In this document: in pieces, positions 1 to 5,789 of the stretch
Numbering within the stretch: position 1 is the stretch's first letter
Layout of the letters: the number at the start of each line of letters is the position of its first letter
Source: PVC group bacterium
Lineage (GTDB): Bacteria > Verrucomicrobiota > Kiritimatiellia > SS1-B-03-39 > PXDE01
DNA: 5,789 nt
Direction of reading: 5' to 3'
Assembly (NCBI GenBank): GCA_003566475.1
Contig: PXDE01000541.1
Location: 1-5,789, forward strand
Program-made: the position numbers and the translations under genes
The notes under the pieces: generated by a model
Databases searched by the model: none
What the model was told of the DNA's origin: nothing
Seen by the model: only the letters and a program-made list of their open reading frames with translations

Positions 1-86
1 CCGCCATGGCCCAGTTGGAGAGGGCCACGGGCCGATCCCTGGCCCTGTCGACGCCCGCCCACGCCGCGTCCGGAGACCACCCATGA
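1..86 (+). CDS. TolC-type outer-membrane efflux factor, C-terminal end only (partial)
   Basis: The frame with codons starting at base 3 is open from the left edge to a TGA at 84-86 and gives about 27 residues, including AMAQLERATGRSL followed by a short Ala/Pro/Ser-rich tail. An Ala-rich helix ending in an L-E-R-A-x-G-R-x-L pattern is what the last helix of many TolC/OprM-like outer-membrane factors looks like. These proteins form the trimeric exit duct that crosses the outer membrane and periplasm. The position supports the call: outer-membrane factor genes often sit directly next to an adaptor and an RND pump, and this stop overlaps the adaptor start as ATGA. The 5' part of the gene is outside the window, so domains, signal peptide and lipobox cannot be checked. 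The identification rests on a short tail plus context. Confidence 0.62.
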   Translation, partial: AMAQLERATGRSLALSTPAHAASGDHP

Positions 87-1357
87 GAACGCGAAGACAG
101 ATCTTCATCCCCTTCCTCATCGCCCTCATCCTGCTGGGAGGGGTGGCGATCCGGATGCATCGCGCCCGCCGTCCGGGCCCGGCCCCGCGCCCCCCTTCCG
201 GATCGCCCTCCCGACCGCCGGCCGTGGAGGTGAGGCCCGCCGTCCGCGGCGACATCGCGCACACGCTCCATCTGGTCGGGGAGGTCGTGGCCACCGACTC
301 GGTCGTCATCTCCGCCACCAAGGAGGGCGTCATCGTCTCCGCGCCGTGGCGGGAGGGGGATGCCGTGACCCGGGGCGACATCCTGATCGAGGTCGGACGT
401 GAGGTGCTTCGGGCCGAGGTGCAGGCGGCCGAAGCGGCGCTCGACGTGGCGCGCGCCCGCCTGAGGGACGTGGAGGCGGGAACCCGCATCGAGGAGATCG
501 AGCGGGCCGAGGCCGCGGTCCGGCGCTGGGAGGCGACCCGCGAGGACGCCGCGGGAACCCTCCGGCGTCAGGAGGAGCTTCTGGCCGAGGATTTCACATC
601 GCGTCAGGCCGCCGACCAGGCCCGGGAGCGGCTGGCCGTGGCCGATGCGGAACTCGCCTCGACCCGCGCGAACCTGCGGATGCTGCGCGCGGGCCCCACC
701 CCCACCGCCCTCGCGGTTCAGGCCTCGGCGGTGCAGGAGGCGGAGGCCCGGCTGGCCCTGGCCAGCGCCCACCTGGCCGAATCGGTGGTGGCGGCCCCCT
801 TCGATGGAATCATCTCGCGCGCGCATGTGCGGGCCGGGGATCTTTCCGTTCCACGCGGCCCGCTTCTCGAGATGTATGCGCCCGACTCGCTCGCCCTCCG
901 GTTCGCGGTCCCCGAGGCCCAGGCGGCCTCGGTCCGGCCCGGGCTCCCGGTGGAGGCCAGCCTCGACGCCTGGCCTGGCCGCACCGTTGCCGCCGAGGTG
1001 ACGCGCGTCCATCCGAAGCTCGACCCTTCCATGCGGACGCGCGCCGTGGAGGCGGCGCTGGCCGACCCGCACGGGCTGGCCCCGCATATGTTCGCCCGCG
1101 TGAACCTCGCCCTGCGTCAGGAACGGGAGGCGGTGCTGGTCCCGGCCGACGCTCTGCGCACCGGACCGTCCGGCGCGCGCCATGTGTTCGTCGTCGAGGA
1201 TGGCGTGGCCGTGTCGCGCGAGGTGGAGATCGGTATCGAAACCCGGGATGCGGTCCAGGTTCTCCACGGAGTCGCCGCGGGAGACCTCCTCGTGGTCCGG
1301 GGCCAGGAGATCCTGGAGACCGGCATGTCGGTGCGCGTGACCGGGGACCGGCCGTGA
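83..1357 (+). CDS. RND efflux periplasmic adaptor subunit (HlyD/AcrA-type membrane fusion protein)
   Basis: This 424-residue protein is the periplasmic adaptor that joins an inner-membrane RND pump to an outer-membrane channel. Residues 8-24 are a hydrophobic N-terminal segment after a basic start (MRTRRQ). There is no lipobox cysteine, so it is probably an uncleaved membrane anchor rather than a lipoprotein. A Pro/Arg-rich linker covers about 27-48. The first half of the lipoyl (barrel-sandwich) domain is at about 58-110. A long Ala/Glu/Arg-rich alpha-helical hairpin spans about 110-233. The second lipoyl half follows at about 234-268 with the family-typical stretch VVAAPFDGIISRAHVRAGD. A beta-barrel (about 270-345) and a membrane-proximal domain starting at VLVPADAL (351-358) complete the usual order. 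The hairpin tip carries R162-xxx-L166-xxxxxx-S173, the TolC-docking pattern known from AcrA and MacA. The ATG at 83 is preceded by GGAG at 72-75 and overlaps the upstream stop; the TGA overlaps the pump start. Length is normal for the family. The substrate is unknown. Confidence 0.95.
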   Translation: MRTRRQIFIPFLIALILLGGVAIRMHRARRPGPAPRPPSGSPSRPPAVEVRPAVRGDIAHTLHLVGEVVATDSVVISATKEGVIVSAPWREGDAVTRGDILIEVGREVLRAEVQAAEAALDVARARLRDVEAGTRIEEIERAEAAVRRWEATREDAAGTLRRQEELLAEDFTSRQAADQARERLAVADAELASTRANLRMLRAGPTPTALAVQASAVQEAEARLALASAHLAESVVAAPFDGIISRAHVRAGDLSVPRGPLLEMYAPDSLALRFAVPEAQAASVRPGLPVEASLDAWPGRTVAAEVTRVHPKLDPSMRTRAVEAALADPHGLAPHMFARVNLALRQEREAVLVPADALRTGPSGARHVFVVEDGVAVSREVEIGIETRDAVQVLHGVAAGDLLVVRGQEILETGMSVRVTGDRP

Positions 1358-4300
1358 GGCTTACGCACCTTGCCGTGCGCCGGCGGGTGGCCACGGGGGT
1401 CATCGCGCTGGCCCTGACCGTGGTGGGAGTCTACAGCCTTGCCCACCTGCCGGTGAACTTCCTTCCCGCCCTGACCTACCCCTTCGTGCGGATCGATGTG
1501 AGCTGGCCGGGCGCCACCCCGGAGGAGATCGTCACCGGCATCGCCGAGGTGATCGAGCGCCAGGTGGCCACGGTCGACGGCCTGGACTACCTGTCCTCCG
1601 AGTCGCGCGAGGGGCGGTACCTCCTGGAGGTGAACTTCCGCCACGGCGTGGATCCGGATGTGGCCTACCAGGACGTGCTGGCCTCGATGTCGCGGGCCAC
1701 CCCCCGTCTGCCGTCCGACGCCGATCCTCCCATCATCTTCAAAGCCGACCCCTCCCAGCTCCCAGTGGTGCAGATGGCCATCCGCTCCCGCGAATGGGAT
1801 CTGGTCGAGCTTCGCTCCTGGGCCGAGCGCTGGCTTCAGGATCAGGTCATCGCGGTGGACGGGGTGGGCGGAACCGAGGTGGTGGGCGGACTCCGGAGAG
1901 AGGTCCGGGTGCTCCTGGATCCGGAGGCCCTTCAGAAGCATGGCATCGGACTCTCAACCGTGCTCGCCCGGGTGGCCGGGGAGAACATCCAGCAGTTCGC
2001 CGGACGGGTGACCGTCGGCCCCCGCGAGCTGATTGCCCGAACCGACGGGGAATACGCCAGCGTCGAGGAACTGGCCGCCGTGGTCCTTCGGCGGGGAGAG
2101 AGCTCGCGGGTCATCCTGGCCGACGTGGCCCGGGTGGAGGATCTCCACGAGCCCGCCCGCATCATCACCCGGTACCACGGCGAGGACGGGGTCCGCCTCA
2201 ACGTCAACAAGCAGGCCGACGCCAACACGGTGGAGGTGGTGCGGGCGGTCCGTCGGCGGATGGCGGATCTGGAGGCCACCCTCCCCGACCACGTCCGGAT
2301 CGGGTACATGGAGGATCAGGCCCAGGTCGTGACCGCGGCCCTGGCCGGGGTCCGGGATGTGATCGTCCTGGCCGCCGTGCTGGTGGTCCTGGTCACCTAC
2401 CTCTTCCTGGGCAGCCTGCGCCAGGTGCTGGTGCTGGGGGTGGCCCTTCCGGTGATTCTGATCGTCAACTTCGCGCTCATGCGCCTGCTCGGATTCTCGC
2501 TCAACATCTTCTCCCTGGGCGGCCTGGTGGTGGCGGTGGGCGTGGTCCTCGACAACTCCACCGTGGTCCTGGAGAACATCACCCGTCTCCGCGAGGAGGC
2601 CCCCCAGGCCCCGGTCCGGTCCACCGTGGTCGACGCCACCCGCCAGGTGGGACCCGCCGTGACCGCCGCCACCGTCGCCTACCTGGCCCTGTTCGCCCCC
2701 TTCCTGCTGGTTCCGGGACTGGCCAGCCTGCTCATGCGAGAGCTGATTCTGGTCATTTCGGGCGTGGTGGTCCTCAGCCTGATGGCGGCCGTCACCCTGA
2801 CCCCCATGCTCGCCGCCGGGCTGGTCCGGCCCCGTCCCTCCGGCGCCCCCCCATCGCGGTTTCAGCGGACGTTCGCCTGGCTGACCCGCCGGTATGAACA
2901 GATCCTTGAGCGATGGCTGGGCAGAGGGCGGCGGTGGGCGGTGGCCGGCGCCTTCGCCCTGGTCACCGCGGGCGGGGCCTGGACGCTGCCCCGGCTGGGG
3001 TTCGAGTTCCTGCCCGGACTCGATGACGGGCGCCTGACCCTGCGCGTGCGGCTGCCCACCGGATCCTCGGTGGACCAGACCGACAGGGTGGTGCGGCAGG
3101 TGGAGGACAAACTGGCCGACGACCCGATGATCGAAAGCGTGTTCGCCCTCAGCGGGGGATGGACCCAGGGGCTGTTCACGCGGGAGCGGGCCAACGAGGG
3201 AGAGATCAGCGTCCAGCTCGTACCCCGCGGCCAGCGTCTGCTGAGCACCGCCGACTTCGTGCCCCGGGTCAGGACACGCCTGGCCGAGATCGAAGTCCCC
3301 GGCGGCGCGGTCCAGGTGCGCCAGGCCCGGACCCGGGGGATCCGGGCCGGGGCCGGGGGCGCGGCCGATGTCGCCGTGAACCTTCAGGGACCGCACCTGC
3401 CCACGCTGTTCAGCCTGGCCGAGGAGAGCGCCGCGATCATGCGCGCCCTCGACTACCTGGCCGACATCGATATCTCGATCGACATGGCCCGCCCCGAGTT
3501 CCAGGTCCGGGTCGACCGGGTCCGGGCCGCCGAACTGGGGCTGTCCGTGGCGGATATCGCCCGCTCCTTACGCACGCTGGTTGGCGGCAGCGTGGCCACC
3601 CGTTACCGGGAGGAGGCCGAATACTTCGATGTGCGCGTGATGGTGGAGGAGGCTGCACTGGCCTCCCGCCTGGATCTGGCCGGACTCTGGCTGGACCGAC
3701 CCGGCGGCGGCCATGTGCGCCTCGATGAGGTGGCCGAGGTGCGCGAGGCCAGCGGTCCGGTCGAGATCATGCGCGAGAATCAGGTCAACCAGGTGCTGGT
3801 CTCGGCCGAGGCCACGGGGGTCAGCGTCGGGGAGGCCATGGCCCGGCTGGAGGCCGATCTCCGCGCCCTGGACTTCCCCGCAGGCTACCGGTTCGACTTC
3901 GGCGGGCAGGCCCGGCTCATGCTGGAGATGCGACGCACCATGGCTCTCATCGTCACCTTCGCGATCTTCTTCTCCTTCGTGGTTCTGGCCGTGCAATTCG
4001 ACCGCCTCAAACTCCCCATGCTGATCCTGGCCGCCCTGCCCGCCTGCCTGGCTGGGATGGTGGTCGGCCTGCGGGCGGCCGGACTCGACATGGGCACAAC
4101 GGTGATCATCGGCCTCCTCGTGGTGGTCGCGGCCACGGTGAACGACGGCGTGCTCCTCCTGAACCTGGCCGAGGAAATCCGCGAACGGGACGGCGGCTCG
4201 CCGGCGCGGGCGGTGATCCAGGCGGCCAGCCTCCGCCTCCGGCCCCGGCTCATGACCAGCGTCACCGTCATCGCCGGGCTGGTCCCGCTGGCCCTCAATC

Positions 4301-4485
4301 TCGGCGAGGGCGGGGATATGCTGCAGCCCATGGCCGTCGCCGCCATCGGCGGACTGACCCTGGAGATCCTCGTCGCCCTCTTTCTCATGCCCGCCCTCTA
4401 TGTGCTGGCCACGCGATCCTGCCCATCCGCGAGTTCGGACCGGGGTTCCGGGGCCGCCGGTCAGGCTGGACCGGCTCCCGCATAA
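1354..4485 (+). CDS. RND-family efflux transporter permease (AcrB-like inner-membrane pump)
   Basis: This complete 1043-residue proton-driven RND pump is close to AcrB in length (1049). It starts with GTG inside GTGA overlapping the adaptor stop, with a GGGGA at 1343-1347 as a modest ribosome site. The N-terminus (MRLTHLAVRRRVATG) is typical of the family and supports this start. Hydrophobic segments fit 12 membrane helices: about 10-30, then 334-352, 357-376, 386-408, 432-455, 461-483 and 527-547, and after the second large periplasmic loop 863-882, 886-906, 914-938, 965-985 and 992-1018. The two periplasmic porter/docking regions lie at about 31-333 and 548-862. Helix 4 carries D400-N401 before STVVLENI, and helix 10 carries N930-D931-G932. 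Against AcrB, D400 matches Asp407, N401 matches Asp408, N930 matches Lys940, R961 matches Arg971 and T968 matches Thr978. The motif LRLRPRLMTS (960-969) is strongly family-like. The CusA metal-pump helix-4 pattern is absent, so drug, lipid or other organic export is more likely, but the substrate is not determinable. The last 20 or so residues form a Ser/Gly/Ala/Pro-rich cytoplasmic tail. Confidence 0.96.
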   Translation: MRLTHLAVRRRVATGVIALALTVVGVYSLAHLPVNFLPALTYPFVRIDVSWPGATPEEIVTGIAEVIERQVATVDGLDYLSSESREGRYLLEVNFRHGVDPDVAYQDVLASMSRATPRLPSDADPPIIFKADPSQLPVVQMAIRSREWDLVELRSWAERWLQDQVIAVDGVGGTEVVGGLRREVRVLLDPEALQKHGIGLSTVLARVAGENIQQFAGRVTVGPRELIARTDGEYASVEELAAVVLRRGESSRVILADVARVEDLHEPARIITRYHGEDGVRLNVNKQADANTVEVVRAVRRRMADLEATLPDHVRIGYMEDQAQVVTAALAGVRDVIVLAAVLVVLVTYLFLGSLRQVLVLGVALPVILIVNFALMRLLGFSLNIFSLGGLVVAVGVVLDNSTVVLENITRLREEAPQAPVRSTVVDATRQVGPAVTAATVAYLALFAPFLLVPGLASLLMRELILVISGVVVLSLMAAVTLTPMLAAGLVRPRPSGAPPSRFQRTFAWLTRRYEQILERWLGRGRRWAVAGAFALVTAGGAWTLPRLGFEFLPGLDDGRLTLRVRLPTGSSVDQTDRVVRQVEDKLADDPMIESVFALSGGWTQGLFTRERANEGEISVQLVPRGQRLLSTADFVPRVRTRLAEIEVPGGAVQVRQARTRGIRAGAGGAADVAVNLQGPHLPTLFSLAEESAAIMRALDYLADIDISIDMARPEFQVRVDRVRAAELGLSVADIARSLRTLVGGSVATRYREEAEYFDVRVMVEEAALASRLDLAGLWLDRPGGGHVRLDEVAEVREASGPVEIMRENQVNQVLVSAEATGVSVGEAMARLEADLRALDFPAGYRFDFGGQARLMLEMRRTMALIVTFAIFFSFVVLAVQFDRLKLPMLILAALPACLAGMVVGLRAAGLDMGTTVIIGLLVVVAATVNDGVLLLNLAEEIRERDGGSPARAVIQAASLRLRPRLMTSVTVIAGLVPLALNLGEGGDMLQPMAVAAIGGLTLEILVALFLMPALYVLATRSCPSASSDRGSGAAGQAGPAPA

Positions 4486-4538
4486 TTCCCGCACACCCGG
4501 CGGCCAACCTCACCGCGAAGCAGGATCACGCGGCCTTG

Positions 4539-4558
4539 GATCCCCCCGGAGGCGGATC
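4539..4558. terminator. Weak hairpin, possible transcription end of the efflux operon
   Basis: The 20 bases form an imperfect stem: GATCC pairs with GGATC, then a C-C mismatch, then CC pairs with GG around a CGGA loop. It sits about 53 bases after the pump stop codon, where a terminator would be expected between convergent genes. No T-run follows on either strand, so it is not a canonical intrinsic terminator. In GC-rich DNA a stem this short can arise by chance. Confidence 0.2.
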
Positions 4559-4580
4559 GGGCCCACCGTACCCGCGGTCC

Positions 4581-4670
4581 TCACTTCAGGAAATCCAGAA
4601 CATTGTCCGGACGGATCACCGCCGTCTCGCTGTCCGGGTAGGTTCGGCTCCAGAGGCGGGGATGCGGGCG
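4581..4670 (-). pseudogene. Possible C-terminal remnant of an unidentified protein
   Basis: On the minus strand, the frame ending with TGA at 4583-4581 reads about 29 protein-like residues ending in YPDSETAVIRPDNVLDFLK. The composition is balanced (Tyr, Asp, Glu, Asn, Ile, Val, Phe, Leu), unlike the Arg/Pro/Gly-rich noise of off-frame reading in this GC-rich window. It therefore looks like the true end of a protein that has lost its beginning. I do not recognise the family. The frame stays open further upstream through the AT-richer patch into the end of the helicase gene, but in a different frame from it. It has no ATG start with a plausible ribosome site, only in-frame GTG codons such as the one at 4721-4719. 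It could be a decayed neighbour left by a deletion, a very small expressed ORF, or chance. Confidence 0.3.
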
Positions 4671-4711
4671 TGAATTTGTGGAATGTAAGGCCCCAGATTT
4701 CGTTTTGCCGG

Positions 4712-5789
4712 TTACTCCCACCGATGCTTGGGGTATCGGCGTTTGAGTTCGGTCTTGAGCTTGGGATAGGTCTCGGCCCAGAAGGAGCGCAGGTCGGAAG
4801 TGACCTGCACCGGCCTCCGGTTGGGGCCGAGGATCTCCAGTACGACCGAGGCGGTGCCGGCGGCGAGGCGCGGAGGTTCCGTCAGCCCGAACAGATCCTG
4901 GATAGTCGCCGACAGCACGGGCGCGGCCCCTTCCTCGTAGCGGATCCGGGCCCGGCGGCCGGAAGGCAGGTTCACCCGCTCCGGGGCCTCCTGATCCACC
5001 ATCCCCCGCTGCGCGGGCGTCAGCCAGTCCTTCACCACCGGCAGCACCGCCCTCCCCTTCACCTCCTTGAGGCTGACCGCCCCATGACAGAGCTGGCGGA
5101 TGAGGAAGGCCCGGGCCTCGGCCTCGATGGCGGGAATCTCCCAGTCCGGCCGCCAGGCGGCCAGGCAGTTGACCCGCGCGATCCAGGCCTCGACGTTCTC
5201 GTTCCAGCCCGGCACATCCAGGCGGCCCGCCACCATCTCCGCCGCCAGCACCTCCCCCGCCGCCTCCGCATCGACCTCGGGCAGGATCTTGCGTGAAACC
5301 TCCAGATCATGGAACCGCCGGACCTCGGCCGACATCACCCGCCGGTTCACGGAGTCGTACCAGGTCTCGGACGCGGAGGTGACCGCCTCGGGGAACACCT
5401 CGGCCAGCCAGGCCGGATCCAGCGCGGAGACCAGGTCGAGTTCCACCGACACCTCGCCCCGCTCGCGCTCGATCTCGATCACCTCGGCGGCGGTGAACCA
5501 CTCCGCGTGCCGCACCGAAGCATGGGGGCTGAGCCGCCCTTTGCGTCCATGGACCAGCGCGCAGGCGGCGGTTCCCAGGCTACGCCGACGGGCCACATGG
5601 TCCGGGAATCCGGCCAGCACGGCCCGGCACAGGGCGTCGTCCTCCGGCGGTCTGTCCTCGACCGGAAGCCCCACCGCCAGGGCGATGCCCAGAAACCGTT
5701 CCGCCTCGCGCTCGGCCTCGCGGGCGGCCTGGGCGTGGATGCCCAGGCGGCGGCAGGCCCCGACCCGGTACTGGCTGCGCCGGGCGTAG
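4712..5789 (-). CDS. hrpB: ATP-dependent helicase HrpB, C-terminal part (5' end beyond window)
   Basis: This minus-strand frame is open from the right edge to a TAA at 4714-4712 and covers about 358 codons. A GTG at 5674 is an internal codon, not the start: 38 more in-frame codons run to the edge, including CRRLGIHAQAAREAEREAERF, which fits the helical region after the helicase-associated domain. HrpB is a DEAH-box, RNA-helicase-like ATPase of usually about 800-850 residues whose cellular role is poorly defined. The ATP-binding and DEAH motifs lie outside this window. Visible hallmarks include the RRRSLGTAACALVHGRKGRLS segment (about 5530-5590) and LDPAWLAEVFPEAV. The HrpB C-terminal domain shows LPSGRRARIRYEEG (from 4969 down), DLFGLTEPPRL, RPVQVTSDLRSFW (4816-4778) and RRYPKHRW near the end. 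The protein stops at HRWE, whereas relatives usually continue with PEDP or PDDP and a short basic tail, so it is slightly shorter than normal. It is convergent with the efflux operon and probably unrelated to it in function. Confidence 0.93.
   Translation of the reverse strand, partial: YARRSQYRVGACRRLGIHAQAAREAEREAERFLGIALAVGLPVEDRPPEDDALCRAVLAGFPDHVARRRSLGTAACALVHGRKGRLSPHASVRHAEWFTAAEVIEIERERGEVSVELDLVSALDPAWLAEVFPEAVTSASETWYDSVNRRVMSAEVRRFHDLEVSRKILPEVDAEAAGEVLAAEMVAGRLDVPGWNENVEAWIARVNCLAAWRPDWEIPAIEAEARAFLIRQLCHGAVSLKEVKGRAVLPVVKDWLTPAQRGMVDQEAPERVNLPSGRRARIRYEEGAAPVLSATIQDLFGLTEPPRLAAGTASVVLEILGPNRRPVQVTSDLRSFWAETYPKLKTELKRRYPKHRWE

Larger units (their letters stand above)
4486..4711. 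other. Convergent intergenic region
   Basis: This region separates the 3' end of the efflux operon (plus strand) from the 3' end of the helicase gene (minus strand). I find no tRNA, no tandem repeat and no canonical intrinsic terminator with a T-tract. It contains a weak hairpin (4539-4558), a minus-strand open frame ending at 4581 that resembles a protein C-terminus, and a patch at 4671-4711 with about 46% GC (19 of 41 bases), clearly lower than the surrounding coding DNA. Because both flanking genes end here, promoters are not expected, and I saw no convincing -35/-10 pair on either strand. Confidence 0.8.

Noticed and set aside
1794..2897. 367-residue plus-strand open frame in another phase within the pump gene
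   Set aside because: It is a Gly/Arg/Pro-rich shadow of the pump reading frame with no hydrophobic or catalytic pattern of its own.
1954..3396. 480-residue minus-strand open frame antisense to the pump gene
   Set aside because: The translation is rich in Gly, His, Gln and Asp repeats with no domain pattern. It mirrors the strongly biased codons of a clearly real RND gene on the plus strand, a common artefact in GC-rich DNA.
3568..4494. 308-residue minus-strand frame covering the end of the pump gene
   Set aside because: The His/Gly/Glu/Gln-rich composition comes from the reverse complement of membrane-helix codons. No start signal or recognisable motif was seen.
4400..5296. 298-residue plus-strand frame spanning the intergenic region and antisense to hrpB
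   Set aside because: It bridges two convergent real genes and has no family resemblance. The frame is open only because of GC-biased codons on the opposite strand.
5672..5674. GTG as the start of a 320-residue protein
   Set aside because: The same frame continues without a stop for 38 more codons to the window edge with HrpB-like helical sequence, so the gene is cut by the edge and does not start here.
5100..5789. 229-residue plus-strand frame antisense to hrpB
   Set aside because: It has Ser/Arg/Ala-rich low-complexity composition directly opposite well-supported HrpB motifs.

Overview
The window is GC-rich DNA (roughly 70% by eye, with strong G/C preference at third codon positions) from what is most likely a Gram-negative bacterium, because it encodes a tripartite envelope efflux system that needs an outer membrane. 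The phylum cannot be fixed from the sequence. A proteobacterium or a high-GC Verrucomicrobiota-like lineage would both fit, and this is a weak inference.

Layout. Bases 1-86 are the last codons of an upstream gene whose protein end looks like a TolC-type outer-membrane efflux factor. It overlaps by ATGA with a periplasmic adaptor (HlyD/AcrA-like membrane fusion protein, 83-1357). The adaptor overlaps by GTGA with a complete 1043-residue RND inner-membrane pump (1354-4485). The three genes read in the same direction with 4-base overlaps, so they form one translationally coupled operon for a complete outer-membrane factor / adaptor / pump export machine. The operon promoter lies before the window. 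The substrate cannot be read from the sequence, and nothing suggests a metal (CusA-type) pump.

Bases 4486-4711 are a convergent intergenic region. It holds a weak hairpin, a short minus-strand open frame that looks like the C-terminus of a lost protein, and a short stretch of distinctly lower GC. From 4712 to the right edge, on the minus strand, is the C-terminal part (about 358 codons) of an HrpB-type DEAH-box ATP-dependent helicase. Its helicase core lies beyond the window.

Nothing here amounts to a clearly new system. The points most worth a second look are the pump's altered proton-relay residues (Asp400-Asn401 with Asn930-Asp931, where AcrB has Asp-Asp and Lys-Asn), an exact match to the TolC-docking motif in the adaptor hairpin, and the orphan C-terminus-like frame in the intergenic region.
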